Shown here one piece after another: positions 17,541-26,266 of a stretch of DNA of 64,000 nucleotides; positions within the stretch are counted from its first letter, which is position 1, and every line of letters begins with the position of its first letter. This DNA is from Ligaoa zhengdingensis (GTDB lineage: Bacteria > Bacillota > Clostridia > Oscillospirales > Ruminococcaceae). The translations under genes were made by a program, and so were the position numbers. A model generated the notes under the pieces. That model made no database searches and was not told the DNA's origin. It saw only the letters and a list, made by a program, of their open reading frames with translations. The stretch spans positions 27,651 through 91,650 of the forward strand of contig NZ_JACRST010000011.1 in NCBI RefSeq assembly GCF_014384885.1, given 5' to 3'.

Positions 17541-18000
17541 TCCGGCCTCCCTCCTCCATATCAAAATTCACTTTAATTTTATAAAAAGCCAGCGAAGAAA
17601 AGTCGCGCACCTCCACGCCAGCCGCCCGCTCGATCTCCCGTACTGTGCGGCTGACCCCTTGCTCGCCCTCTGCGATCACGGTGAACCATACATTGTACTG
17701 GTCGTTGTCGCGCAGATAGTTGTGCGTCACCTGTGGAAACGCATTGATCGCCGCCGCCACCCGATCGAGATCCCCTTCGGGCACCTTGGCGGCGCACAGC
17801 GTGCTCCGGTAGCCCAGCGCCGCGGGCTGGAAAAAAGCGGAGATGCGGCGGATGATTCCGTCCTCCTTGAGACGCGCCACGCGGGCGATGAACTCCTCTT
17901 CGGTGACGCCGGCCTGCCCGGCCAGAGCAAGGTACGGCCGGTCGCACACCGGCAGCCCGTTTTGCAGCAGGTTGAGTATCCTGCGGTCGGTCCCGTCCAT
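17521..18000 (-). CDS. ahbA: Siroheme decarboxylase subunit AhbA
   Basis: A 159-residue partner of AhbB. Visible marks are IIRRISAFFQPAALGYRSTL, QVTHNYLR and YNVWFTVIAEG, with an N-terminal AsnC-type helix-turn-helix-like part. The AhbA/AhbB pair decarboxylates siroheme in the alternative heme route of sulfate reducers and archaea; the relatives NirD/L/G/H serve heme d1. No other heme d1 gene is seen here. It begins 3 bases after the ahbD stop and overlaps ahbB. Confidence 0.87.
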   Translation of the reverse strand: MDGTDRRILNLLQNGLPVCDRPYLALAGQAGVTEEEFIARVARLKEDGIIRRISAFFQPAALGYRSTLCAAKVPEGDLDRVAAAINAFPQVTHNYLRDNDQYNVWFTVIAEGEQGVSRTVREIERAAGVEVRDFSSLAFYKIKVNFDMEEGGRNEGPTG

Positions 18001-18003
18001 ACG

Positions 18004-18996
18004 CTACCGCCCCCTTTGGCCGTACTGGCAGATGATGTCCTCCGCCATCAGGTTGCCGTCGTGATAATAGGCGGCCCGGGCGCGGCACCCGCCGCAGCTC
18101 TTCTGATAGGCGCACGCCCCGCACGCGCCCTCATAGGCTGCGGTGCGCAGGCGGTGGAACACCGGGTTGTCGCGCCAAATCTCGTCGAACGGGGTCTCGC
18201 GCACGTTGCCGATCTCCTCGCTGATATAGGCGCACGGCTGCACCCGGCCGGTCGGCCCGATGATACAGTAGGAGGTACCCGCGATGCAGCCCTTGCCGAA
18301 GCGCATGGGCACCCCGAGCTGTTTGGCGATGCGCATGAACTGGGGCGCGCAGGTGGGTTTGATCTCGATGTCCACCTCCGCAGCCTTTTTCACCGCGCGG
18401 GTGAGCACCTCCTCATAGGTATCGGGATCGAGCGCCTCGTCCGCGATATCCTTGCCGCGGCCGGTCGGCACCAAAAAGAAGATGTGGTGAGCCACCGCGC
18501 CGCGCTCCACGGCGAAGTCGGTGAGCTGTTCCAGCTCGGGCGCGTTCCAATCCATGATGGTGGTGTGAATCTGAAAAGGGAGCCCCGCCTTCTTGCAGTT
18601 TTCCATCCCCTGCACCGCGCGGTCCCACGCATGCTCGCACCCGCGCAGCTTGTCGTGGCGGCAGCGGTCGAGGCTGTCCAGGCTGATACCCACGCCCCGT
18701 GCGCCGGCCTCCTTCAGTTTTTGCGCCGCTTCCTCGGTGATCAGCGTGCCGTTGCTGCCCAGCACCGGGCGCAGCCCCCGCTGCGCGGCGTGGGCGATCA
18801 ATTCATAGATGTCCTCGCGCATCAGCGGCTCGCCGCCGCTGAAGATCATCACCTTGAAACCCGCTCGCGCGATCTCGTCGATCAGCTTTTTGCCCTCGGC
18901 GGTGTTCAGTTCCCCCGCCCGGCGGTCACCCGATTCGCGGTAGCAGTGGCTGCAATACAGGTTGCATTCGTTGGTGGTGTTCCAGGATAAAATCAT
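18004..18996 (-). CDS. ahbD: Radical SAM heme synthase AhbD (NirJ2-like)
   Basis: A 330-residue radical SAM protein. The SAM-binding cluster motif is CNLYCSHC (C11, C15, C18), followed by FSGGEPL; the C-terminal SPASM-like region has CGACAYQKSCGGCRARA and a final ICQYG for auxiliary iron-sulfur binding. KPTCAPQFMRI and FFLVPTGRG are typical of AhbD. The enzyme converts the propionate chains of Fe-coproporphyrin III to vinyls, giving heme b. It overlaps ahbC by 4 bases. AhbD rather than AhbC is chosen by length and by these motifs; the assignment of the two paralogs to their steps is inference from the families. Confidence 0.8.
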   Translation of the reverse strand: MILSWNTTNECNLYCSHCYRESGDRRAGELNTAEGKKLIDEIARAGFKVMIFSGGEPLMREDIYELIAHAAQRGLRPVLGSNGTLITEEAAQKLKEAGARGVGISLDSLDRCRHDKLRGCEHAWDRAVQGMENCKKAGLPFQIHTTIMDWNAPELEQLTDFAVERGAVAHHIFFLVPTGRGKDIADEALDPDTYEEVLTRAVKKAAEVDIEIKPTCAPQFMRIAKQLGVPMRFGKGCIAGTSYCIIGPTGRVQPCAYISEEIGNVRETPFDEIWRDNPVFHRLRTAAYEGACGACAYQKSCGGCRARAAYYHDGNLMAEDIICQYGQRGR

Positions 18997-20183
18997 AAGC
19001 GTGCCCCCTCTCCCACGGCGATCTCCTCGTCAGTCAGGTAACAAGCCGGGTCGCTGTCCCAGAAGTCGCCGTCGATCGCTTCCGCACGGGCGCGGAAGTT
19101 TCCGTTGCAGATTTCATAGTAGCCGCAGGCGGCGCACCGGCCGTGGATCTTCTCCCGGCGGCGGCGCAGGTCGTGCAGCAGCGGGATCGAATCGTCGGTC
19201 CAAATCTCGCTGAACGGCCGCTCGCGGACATTGCCGAGGGTGTGGTGCTGGGTGAACTGGTCGGGATGCACATTGCCGAGGTTATCCACGTTGGCAAACG
19301 CCATGCCCGAACGATTGCCGCCGTTGACCGCCAGCCGCCCGTACACCTGTTCGGCCTGCTCCGGCCGGTTCTTTTTGAGCCATTGGTAGAGGTAAACCCC
19401 ATCCGCGTGGTTGTCCACCATCAAAATCTCCTTTTTGAGCCCGCGCCGGTCGAAGTCCAGCACCGCCTCAATGATCCGGTCCATCACGGCCCGGGTCTGT
19501 TCGTGGGTCACATCCTCCTCGATCATCTTGCTGCCTCGCCCGGAGTAGACCAGGTGGTAGAAGCAGACGCGATCGACCGATTCCTCCTCGAGCAGCCGGA
19601 TGATCTGATCCAGCTCGCCGACATTGTGTTTGTTGATGGTGAAGCGCAGCCCGACCTTCTGGCCGATCGCCACGCAGTTGCGGATGCCCTGCAAAGAGCG
19701 CTGATACGCCCCCTTGACCCCGCGGAAGGCGTCGTGGATTTCCTCCATGCCGTCCATGCTGATGCCGACGTAGCCCACGCCGATCTGCTGAAGGCGGCGC
19801 GCCACTTCCGGGGTGATGAGGGTGCCGTTGGTGGAAATGGTGGGCCGCACACCGCACTCCGCGCAGTATTCGGCCAGTTCAAAGAAGTCCTTCCGCATCA
19901 GCGGTTCGCCGCCGGTAAACAGCAGCACTGGCACGTGGAATTCGCCCAAATCCTTGATAAACGCCTTGGCCTCGCCGGTGGTCAGCTCGTTTTCATACTT
20001 TTTATTCTCCGAAGAGGCATAGCAGTGGACGCACTTGAGGTTGCAGGTGCGCGACATGTTCCAGGCCACCACCGGGCCGCAGCCCGCGCGCGTCCCCGTC
20101 AGGTAGCCCCTGGCCGAATCCGCGTAGCGGATGCTGTTCCCATAGCTTTCGCTGCCCACCAAAAGTTTTGTTACGTCGAGCAT
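18993..20183 (-). CDS. ahbC: Radical SAM 12,18-didecarboxysiroheme deacetylase AhbC (NirJ1-like)
   Basis: A 396-residue radical SAM enzyme. The cluster motif is CNLKCVHC (C47, C51, C54), then FTGGEPL; the C-terminal auxiliary cysteines are CAACGYYEIC and PACY. VCFYHLVYSGRG and STNGTLI match the AhbC/NirJ1 group, which removes acetate chains from 12,18-didecarboxysiroheme to give Fe-coproporphyrin III. It follows hemA by 36 bases with GGAGG 10 bases before ATG, and overlaps ahbD. Confidence 0.82.
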   Translation of the reverse strand: MLDVTKLLVGSESYGNSIRYADSARGYLTGTRAGCGPVVAWNMSRTCNLKCVHCYASSENKKYENELTTGEAKAFIKDLGEFHVPVLLFTGGEPLMRKDFFELAEYCAECGVRPTISTNGTLITPEVARRLQQIGVGYVGISMDGMEEIHDAFRGVKGAYQRSLQGIRNCVAIGQKVGLRFTINKHNVGELDQIIRLLEEESVDRVCFYHLVYSGRGSKMIEEDVTHEQTRAVMDRIIEAVLDFDRRGLKKEILMVDNHADGVYLYQWLKKNRPEQAEQVYGRLAVNGGNRSGMAFANVDNLGNVHPDQFTQHHTLGNVRERPFSEIWTDDSIPLLHDLRRRREKIHGRCAACGYYEICNGNFRARAEAIDGDFWDSDPACYLTDEEIAVGEGARL

Positions 20184-20219
20184 AGGGTCCTATCCTCCCA
20201 ATTCTTCTGTATTGCGCGG

Positions 20220-21479
20220 TCAAAGCGCGTCCTCGCGCCGCCGCTTGTCGTGAAGCATCCCGCCCAGGCAGCGGAAAAACACCTCGATGTCCTCCTTGCA
20301 GGCGGTTTCCTTCACCCGGTAGATGAATTTTTCCATGATCTCGTCCACTGCGCCGCTCACCGCCTGCCGGATGACCTCCTCGTCGCGCGGGTCGGCCGCC
20401 TGGCGGCAGGCCACCTTCACCCGGCGGTCCACCCGGCGCTGCGCGCATTCGCGCACATCCTGCAGCAGCGGCACGTTCTGCCGGAAGGCGAACCACCGCT
20501 CAAATTCGTCCACGTCGCGCTGGATCTCCTCCTCGGCAAGCAGCGACTTCTCGCTGCGCAGCTTGCGGTTGGCCTCAGCCACCCCCTTGAGCTGATCGAT
20601 ATTGTAATAGGCGCACTGCGCCAACTGTACGATGTCGCCGTCGATATCGCGGGGCACCGCCAGGTCGAGAAAGACGCGCGGTTTTTGCGTTGCTATGTAT
20701 TGACGCGCGTCTGCGAATGTTATAGTATAATGCGGGCTGCTTGTGCAGCTCACCACCACATCAGCCTCGTCCAGATAGTCGTAGCGCCGTTCATACGGCA
20801 CCTGCGCTGCGGACGGGCACTTGGCCGCAAGGTTGGTGGCCGAACATCTGCTGCGCACAGTCACACGCGCGTCCATGCCAGCTGCAGTGAGATTTTTCAG
20901 CGCGATCACGCCCATCTCGCCCGAGCCCACCACCAGCGCCTTTTTGCCCTCCAGGCTGCCGAGCTGCTTTTGCGCGGCGTGCACCGCAATGGTGCCCACC
21001 GAAATGGAACAACTGGACAGGCCGGTCTTGCTCTTGGTCCGCTTGGCGGTGGTGATCGCCGCGCGGAACAGGGTGTTCATCACCATGCCCGACAGCTTGG
21101 CTTCGAGGGCCAACGTGTGCGCCAGCTTGACCTGCCGCAGAATTTCGTCCTCCCCCATCACCTGGGAATCGAGCCCCGACGCCACCCGGAACAGGTACGA
21201 AACGCATTTTTTGCCCTCGTAGAGGTACAGGTGCTTCCTCAGCCGGGTGACCTCCATCCCGCAGCTCTCGCACAGCGCCTGTTCCGCGCGGTTGGCGTCC
21301 GCCTGATAGAGGTAGACCTCGGTGCGGTTGCAGGTGGAGAGCAGCACGCCCTCCCGCGCTCCGGACTGCCCGATGATCTGCGCCAGCCGCTGCGGGCACT
21401 GCGCGCTGCAAACGCTCAGCTTCTCTCGAATCTCCAGCGGCGCGGTCTTATAGCTGATACCAATGACAAGCAAGTCCAT
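20220..21479 (-). CDS. hemA: Glutamyl-tRNA reductase
   Basis: A 419-residue enzyme that reduces glutamyl-tRNA to glutamate-1-semialdehyde, the first step of tetrapyrrole synthesis. The catalytic cysteine lies in LLSTCNRTEVY, the shikimate-dehydrogenase-like NADPH domain shows ALVVGSGEMG, and the C-terminal dimerisation helix follows. The start chosen is the ninth codon of the longer frame, because GGTGA lies 7 bases before this ATG while the upstream ATG has no ribosome site. It heads the heme operon. hemL, hemB, hemC, hemD and siroheme synthase are not in the window, so they must be elsewhere for the route to work. Confidence 0.92.
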   Translation of the reverse strand: MDLLVIGISYKTAPLEIREKLSVCSAQCPQRLAQIIGQSGAREGVLLSTCNRTEVYLYQADANRAEQALCESCGMEVTRLRKHLYLYEGKKCVSYLFRVASGLDSQVMGEDEILRQVKLAHTLALEAKLSGMVMNTLFRAAITTAKRTKSKTGLSSCSISVGTIAVHAAQKQLGSLEGKKALVVGSGEMGVIALKNLTAAGMDARVTVRSRCSATNLAAKCPSAAQVPYERRYDYLDEADVVVSCTSSPHYTITFADARQYIATQKPRVFLDLAVPRDIDGDIVQLAQCAYYNIDQLKGVAEANRKLRSEKSLLAEEEIQRDVDEFERWFAFRQNVPLLQDVRECAQRRVDRRVKVACRQAADPRDEEVIRQAVSGAVDEIMEKFIYRVKETACKEDIEVFFRCLGGMLHDKRRREDAL

Positions 21480-21522
21480 TTTTTTCACCGTCCATCGCTT
21501 CAACCCATGATGTAGTAATTAC

Positions 21523-21551
21523 ATTATAACATCATTATGTTTGTCTCTCAA
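21523..21551 (-). promoter_or_regulatory. Promoter of the heme operon with shared operator
   Basis: -35 TTGAGA (21546-21551), 17-base spacer, -10 TATAAT (21523-21528). AAACATAATGATGTTATAAT matches the cytochrome and deoC copies at 18 of 20 positions and keeps the ATAA-N5-TTAT repeat; TG before the -10 makes it an extended -10. Confidence 0.8.
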
Positions 21552-21727
21552 TCTATTTTTTTCGTTATGCAACTAAATTATTGAGAGTATCTTTGTGTAA
21601 TTTTCCGATATATTCGTGATTTTTCCTCTTTTAGAGCCAATATTTGCGTCAATTTGAACAGTTAAGCACGTGCGGCAAACATATTACCCGCTAAAACATC
21701 ATGTTAAATTCAGAAGGAGCGACTTCC

Positions 21728-22642
21728 ATGATCGAACGAAAAAACCTGGCCGGGCATCTGGCCGCATTGTTCACCATCCTCATCTGGGGCACCACCTTCG
21801 TCTCCACCAAGGTGCTGCTGCGCAGCTTCCAGCCCATCGAAATCCTGTTTTTCCGGTTCGCTCTGGGTTACCTGGCGCTGCTGCTGGCAAAGCCCCGGCC
21901 CCTGCGGTGCGCGCAGCCGCGGCAGGAGCTCTATTTTATGGGCGCGGGCCTGTGCGGCGTCACCCTCTACTTCCTGTGTGAAAACATCGCGCTCACCTAT
22001 ACCCTTGCCTCCAACGTGGGGGTGCTCGTGTCGATCTCGCCGTTCTTCACCGCGATTCTTGCCCACCGCTTTCTCGACGGGGAGCGGCTGCACCCGCGCT
22101 TTTTCCTGGGCTTTGCGGCCGCCATCGCGGGTATCGCGCTCATCGGCCTCAACGGCAGCTTCGTGCTCAAGCTGAACCCCATGGGCGACCTGCTGGCGGC
22201 GTTGGCCGCGGTGGTGTGGGCGATTTACTCGGTATTGATGCGCAAAATCAGCGGGTTTGGCTACGGCACCGTGCAGTGTACCCGCCGGGTGTTCTTCTAC
22301 GGCCTGCTGTTCATGATTCCGGCCCTGTTTTTCTTTCCCTTCGAGTTCGGCCTCGAGCGTCTGGCCCAACCGGTCAACCTGCTCAACCTCCTCTTCCTCG
22401 GTCTGGGCGCGTCGGCCGCCTGCTTCGCCACCTGGAACTGGGCGGTCAAAACGCTGGGGGCTGTCAAGACCAGTATCTACATCTATGCCGTCCCGGTCGT
22501 GACCATTCTCTTTTCAGCGCTCATCCTGCACGAGCATATCACCTGGATGGCGCTCGCCGGCACCGCCTTGACGTTGCTGGGGTTGCTGCTCTCGGAAAAC
22601 CTGCTCGCGCATCTGCGGCGCGCGCGCACCCATGGAAGCTGA
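21728..22642 (+). CDS. EamA-family (DMT superfamily) membrane transporter
   Basis: A 304-residue protein with ten hydrophobic helices in two EamA halves (start about residue 10 and about 150), typical of drug/metabolite transporters that export or import small metabolites. The start is an internal ATG behind AGAAGGAG, 9 codons into the longer frame. It is divergent from the heme operon and ends in a strong terminator shared with the convergent uppP. The substrate is unknown. Confidence 0.88.
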   Translation: MIERKNLAGHLAALFTILIWGTTFVSTKVLLRSFQPIEILFFRFALGYLALLLAKPRPLRCAQPRQELYFMGAGLCGVTLYFLCENIALTYTLASNVGVLVSISPFFTAILAHRFLDGERLHPRFFLGFAAAIAGIALIGLNGSFVLKLNPMGDLLAALAAVVWAIYSVLMRKISGFGYGTVQCTRRVFFYGLLFMIPALFFFPFEFGLERLAQPVNLLNLLFLGLGASAACFATWNWAVKTLGAVKTSIYIYAVPVVTILFSALILHEHITWMALAGTALTLLGLLLSENLLAHLRRARTHGS

Positions 22643-22683
22643 AAAGGGCCCGGTCCGACTTGCGGTCGGACCGGGCCCCTTAT
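22642..22683. terminator. Bidirectional terminator between the EamA gene and uppP
   Basis: A perfect 14-base-pair stem, GGGCCCGGTCCGAC against its complement, with a 5-base loop. AAAA precedes and a short T-rich stretch follows, serving both convergent genes. Confidence 0.85.
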
Positions 22684-22695
22684 GTTGCTGATCTG

Positions 22696-23523
22696 TCAGT
22701 GCGCGATCAGTGCAAAGTAGATCGCCAGCACCGCGCCAAGCGCGATGCGATACCAGCCGAACACCTTGAAGTCGTGCTTCTTGATGTAACCCATCAGGAA
22801 TTTGATGGCCAGCACCGAAACCACATATGCCACCGCCATGCCGAGCACCAGGATGACCCACTCGTCGGTGGTGAAGTCGAAGCCGAACTTCACCAGTTTA
22901 AGCAGGCTCGCACCGAACATGGTGGGAATGGCCAGGAAGAAGGAAAACTCCGCCGCCACATAGCGCGAGCAGCCGATGAGCATGGCGCCCAGGATGGTGG
23001 CGCCCGAACGGGAGGTGCCCGGGATCATCGACAGCACTTGAAACGCGCCGATGGCCAGAGCTGTCTTGTAGGTGAGCTGGTTGAGATCGGTCACAGCGAA
23101 CTGGCGGCCTTGGTTGCGATTTTCCAGCCAGATAAACAGCACGCCGTAGACGATCAGGGTAACCACCACCGGCCAGGGGCCGAAAAACAGCGCCTCGATC
23201 TGGTCGTCGAACGGGATGCCGATGAGGGCGCTCGGCAGGATACCCACCAACACCTTGAGCCACAGCCGCACCGTGTCGCCGCGCTGCTTGGGGGTCTTGG
23301 AGAGGGCAAACGGATTGAGCTTGCGGAAGAACAATGTCACCACCGCGAGAATCGCACCCAGTTGGATGACCACCAGAAACAGCGATTTGAACTCGGCCGA
23401 CACGTCCAAGTGGATGAATTCATCCGCCAAAATCATATGCCCGGTGCTGCTGATCGGCAGCCATTCGGTGATTCCCTCGATGACGCCCAGCGCCACGACC
23501 TTCATCAGTTCCAAAAAATTCAT
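22696..23523 (-). CDS. uppP: Undecaprenyl-diphosphatase
   Basis: A 275-residue membrane phosphatase (BacA/UppP) that recycles undecaprenyl diphosphate for cell-wall synthesis and gives low-level bacitracin resistance. The two family motifs are intact: [17 protein letters not shown] near the N-terminus and [10 protein letters not shown] in the middle. About eight hydrophobic helices. The second ATG of the frame is preferred since GGGAG lies 8 bases before it. Confidence 0.95.
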   Translation of the reverse strand: MNFLELMKVVALGVIEGITEWLPISSTGHMILADEFIHLDVSAEFKSLFLVVIQLGAILAVVTLFFRKLNPFALSKTPKQRGDTVRLWLKVLVGILPSALIGIPFDDQIEALFFGPWPVVVTLIVYGVLFIWLENRNQGRQFAVTDLNQLTYKTALAIGAFQVLSMIPGTSRSGATILGAMLIGCSRYVAAEFSFFLAIPTMFGASLLKLVKFGFDFTTDEWVILVLGMAVAYVVSVLAIKFLMGYIKKHDFKVFGWYRIALGAVLAIYFALIAH

Positions 23524-23691
23524 CGTCATTACTCCCTGTCCGCGGCCGTCCCCGCTTGATTGTTTCGATTGCTTTCTTTTCCTAGTCTATGCCGCCGGAC
23601 GGTAAAAATGTGGATTTTTCCGCCTGCGGCGCCGCCAACCAACAGTATACCACGGTTTGCTGCCGAAGACCACATCAACCAGAACGAAACA

Positions 23692-23719
23692 AGCCGCGCG
23701 ATTGCTTCAACCGCGCGGC
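23692..23719 (-). terminator. Terminator after the PHP phosphatase gene
   Basis: GCCGCGCG and CGCGCGGC (23693-23700, 23712-23719) form a stem with an 11-base loop, followed on the minus strand by TTGTTTCGTT. The T-run is modest. Confidence 0.55.
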
Positions 23720-23733
23720 ACTGCCAAACAATT

Positions 23734-24558
23734 TTATTGATCTGCGATGGAGTAGAAGGATGGCTTGCGGTCCTCATACAGCGCGAGCTTGGTAAAGCCC
23801 GCTGCGAGGGCCAGCTCCCTTGCGGCGTCGAAATCCGCTGCGACATCGCACGCGCGGTGCGCATCCGAACCGATCACCAGGATTTTGCCCCCCAGGCTGC
23901 GGTAGAGTTTGAGGATATCCAGGCCGGGCAGCGTCTCACCCAACCCCTGCCGCAGGCCGGAGGTGTTGATCTCCAGCCCTTTGTCCCGCCGGACCAGCCG
24001 CTTGAGGATCGCTTCGACCTCGTCAAAGTAGTCGATCAGCCGGATGTGGAAGCCCTGCCGGCCCGCATAGCGCTTGATCAAATCGATGTGCCCCATGCAG
24101 TCAAAGTCGCCGCAGTCGGCCATCTCATAGAGCAGCGCGAGGTTCTGCCGCGTGAGGGTTTCGTTGGAGCCTTCAGAATAGTGCTTGAACGCCAAATCGA
24201 CCCCATAAACCTTATGGACCGACCCCAGCACATAGTCGTAGCGGCAGCGGCTCAAAATCTCCGCTGCGCGCGCGGGATTGCAACCCGGCTGGCCGAGCTC
24301 GACCGCGCGCCGCACCCGCAGCTTGCCGTCGAACAGCTCGTTGCAGCGCTGCCATTCGGCAAAGTAGCGCTCGATGTACCGGTCGTCAAACATCGCGGGC
24401 TCCTTGCCCGAATAATCCGGCGGGAACAGCTCCAGATGATCGGTCACCGCTATCTCGCGCATCCCGCGCTCGACCGCTGCGCGGCACATCTCTTCCATCG
24501 GCACGCGCGCATCGGGCGAGATGCTGTGCATGTGATAATCTGCCGTCACTCGATTCAT
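23734..24558 (-). CDS. PHP-domain histidinol-phosphatase family protein
   Basis: A 274-residue PHP phosphoesterase. Metal-binding motifs are visible: DYHMHS near the N-terminus, VTDHLE, a GSVHKV segment, CMGHIDLI and the late GSDAH. This arrangement is that of HisJ/HisK histidinol-phosphatases, which make histidinol from its phosphate. No other his genes are nearby, so another phosphoester substrate is possible. The start chosen follows GGAG; an earlier in-frame ATG ten codons upstream lacks such spacing. Confidence 0.8.
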   Translation of the reverse strand: MNRVTADYHMHSISPDARVPMEEMCRAAVERGMREIAVTDHLELFPPDYSGKEPAMFDDRYIERYFAEWQRCNELFDGKLRVRRAVELGQPGCNPARAAEILSRCRYDYVLGSVHKVYGVDLAFKHYSEGSNETLTRQNLALLYEMADCGDFDCMGHIDLIKRYAGRQGFHIRLIDYFDEVEAILKRLVRRDKGLEINTSGLRQGLGETLPGLDILKLYRSLGGKILVIGSDAHRACDVAADFDAARELALAAGFTKLALYEDRKPSFYSIADQ

Positions 24559-24604
24559 TCCTGTCATCTCCTGCATTTTTGCCCTCATTTTGTTCCATTA
24601 TATA

Positions 24605-24635
24605 TTGACAAGTTCTCCCTGGCAAGTGCTATGAT
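24605..24635 (+). promoter_or_regulatory. Likely sdaAB promoter
   Basis: TTGACA (24605-24610) and TATGAT (24630-24635) with a 19-base spacer, about 60 bases before the sdaAB start. The spacer is longer than ideal. Confidence 0.45.
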
Positions 24636-24696
24636 GTGGATGATTTTCCACTTTGGCGACCGGTACAAAATCACCGCAGAGGAGGCGGACGATTCT

Positions 24697-25365
24697 ATGA
24701 AAGAAATCAGCATCTTTGACGTGATCGGGCCGACGATGATCGGCCCCTCCAGCTCGCACACGGCGGGCGCGCTGCGCATCGCCCTGCTGGCGGGCAAGCT
24801 GGTGCGGGGGCGCATCGTGCGCGCTGACTTCACCCTGTACGGCTCGTTCGCCCAAACCTATAAGGGGCACGGCACCGACCGCGCGCTGGTCGCGGGGGTA
24901 CTGGGCTTTTCCACCGATGACCCGCGCATCCGCGATTCCTTTTCTCACGCCGAACAGGCAGGGCTGGCATACTCCTTCACCATCGGCGGATTGGGGCGCG
25001 ACCTGCACCCCAATACTGTGGACATCACCCTACAAAGCGATACCGGACAGTCCGTCTCGGTGCGTGGGGTGTCCACCGGCGGGGGAAGCTGCTTGATCGA
25101 ACGGATCGACGGGGTGGCGGTCAGCCTGTCGGGCGATTACAACACCCTGCTCATCCGTCAGCAGGATACCCCCGGTGTGGTGGCCTATATCACCGGCGTG
25201 CTCAGCGACTACGGCATCAACATCGCTTTCATGCGCATGTACCGCGAGACCAAGGGCCAAACCGCTTATACCATCATCGAAGTGGACGGCGGCCTGTCCG
25301 ACGCGATCGTCCCCCGCATCGAGGGACATCCGGCGATCGACAGCGCGCTGTTGATCCAGATTTGA
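24697..25365 (+). CDS. sdaAB: L-serine dehydratase, iron-sulfur type, beta subunit
   Basis: A 222-residue protein with the family start SIFDVIGPTMIGPSSSHTAGALRIA, a serine-dehydratase beta domain and a C-terminal ACT-like domain (GVVAYITGVLSDYGINIAFM). With the alpha subunit it forms the [4Fe-4S] enzyme that turns serine into pyruvate and ammonia. The long upstream open frame is chance: similarity starts exactly at this ATG, which has GGAGG 11 bases before it. Confidence 0.95.
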   Translation: MKEISIFDVIGPTMIGPSSSHTAGALRIALLAGKLVRGRIVRADFTLYGSFAQTYKGHGTDRALVAGVLGFSTDDPRIRDSFSHAEQAGLAYSFTIGGLGRDLHPNTVDITLQSDTGQSVSVRGVSTGGGSCLIERIDGVAVSLSGDYNTLLIRQQDTPGVVAYITGVLSDYGINIAFMRMYRETKGQTAYTIIEVDGGLSDAIVPRIEGHPAIDSALLIQI

Positions 25366-25381
25366 ACGGGAGGGAAAGCGA

Positions 25382-26266
25382 ATGGATTTTACTACAGGAG
25401 CCGACCTGCTCTCCCTGTGTGAGGAGAACGGGTGGACCATCGCGCAGGTCATGTTACAGCGCGAAACCGAACAGACCGGCGTCTCCCGCGAGGCGGTGCG
25501 CAGCCGCCTCGACGGCGTTTACGGCGTGATGTGGCGCGCGGTGCGCACCGCGCTGACCGAGCCGCTGCGGTCGATGGGCGGGCTGATCGGCGGCGAGGCA
25601 CAGAAGATGCAGGCCCGCCGTCAACAGACGCGGCCCGCCTGCGGCGAGACCACCGCCAAAGCGGTCTGTTACGCCATGGGGGTGCTCGAGGTCAACGCCT
25701 CGATGGGCCTGATCGTGGCCGCGCCCACGGCCGGTTCCTCCGGGGTGATTCCGGGGGTGTTCCTCGCCCTACAGGAGGAGTTCGGCTTCTCCGACGGCGA
25801 GATGACCGACGCTCTGCTCTGTGCGGGCGCGGTGGGATACCTCATCACCCGCAACGCCACCGTCGCCGGAGCGGAGGGCGGATGCCAGGCCGAAGTCGGC
25901 ACGGCGGCGGCCATGGCGGCGGCAGCCGCCACCCAGCTGCTGGGCGGCACGCCGCAGGCGTGCCTGGCCGCCGCCGCATTGGCGCTGGGCAACCTGCTGG
26001 GGCTGGTGTGCGACCCGGTGGCCGGGCTGGTGGAGGCGCCCTGCCAGACCCGCAACGCAATTGGCGCGTCCAATGCGCTCATCTCCGCCGAGATCGCGCT
26101 CTCCGGCATCTCCAGCCTCATCCCCTTCGACGAGATGGTGGAGGCGATGCGCAAAGTGGGGGCCAGCCTGCCTTCCTCCCTGCGTGAGACCGCCCAGGGA
26201 GGATGCGCGGCAACCCCCACGGGATGCGCCCTGTGCAAAAAAATCTATGAATCGAGGGATGCCTGA
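25382..26266 (+). CDS. sdaAA: L-serine dehydratase, iron-sulfur type, alpha subunit
   Basis: A 294-residue catalytic subunit. Visible marks are ETTAKAVCYAMGVLEVNAS, AAPTAGSSGVIPGVF, AGAEGGCQAEVG and CDPVAGLVEAPCQTRNA, which hold the cluster-ligand cysteines. It lies 16 bases after sdaAB and its stop overlaps the next start (TGATG), so the three genes form an operon. Confidence 0.95.
   Translation: MDFTTGADLLSLCEENGWTIAQVMLQRETEQTGVSREAVRSRLDGVYGVMWRAVRTALTEPLRSMGGLIGGEAQKMQARRQQTRPACGETTAKAVCYAMGVLEVNASMGLIVAAPTAGSSGVIPGVFLALQEEFGFSDGEMTDALLCAGAVGYLITRNATVAGAEGGCQAEVGTAAAMAAAAATQLLGGTPQACLAAAALALGNLLGLVCDPVAGLVEAPCQTRNAIGASNALISAEIALSGISSLIPFDEMVEAMRKVGASLPSSLRETAQGGCAATPTGCALCKKIYESRDA

Noticed and set aside
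17067..18000. Lrp/AsnC transcription regulators
   Set aside because: The helix-turn-helix-like parts suggest it, but the conserved core and linkage to ahbC/ahbD identify siroheme decarboxylase subunits.
19143..21515. A 790-residue plus-strand open frame across ahbC and hemA
   Set aside because: It is antisense to two clearly recognisable genes and resembles no protein family.
23560..24696. N-terminal extension of SdaAB in the same open frame
   Set aside because: It is antisense to the PHP phosphatase gene; family similarity and the ribosome site start at 24697.
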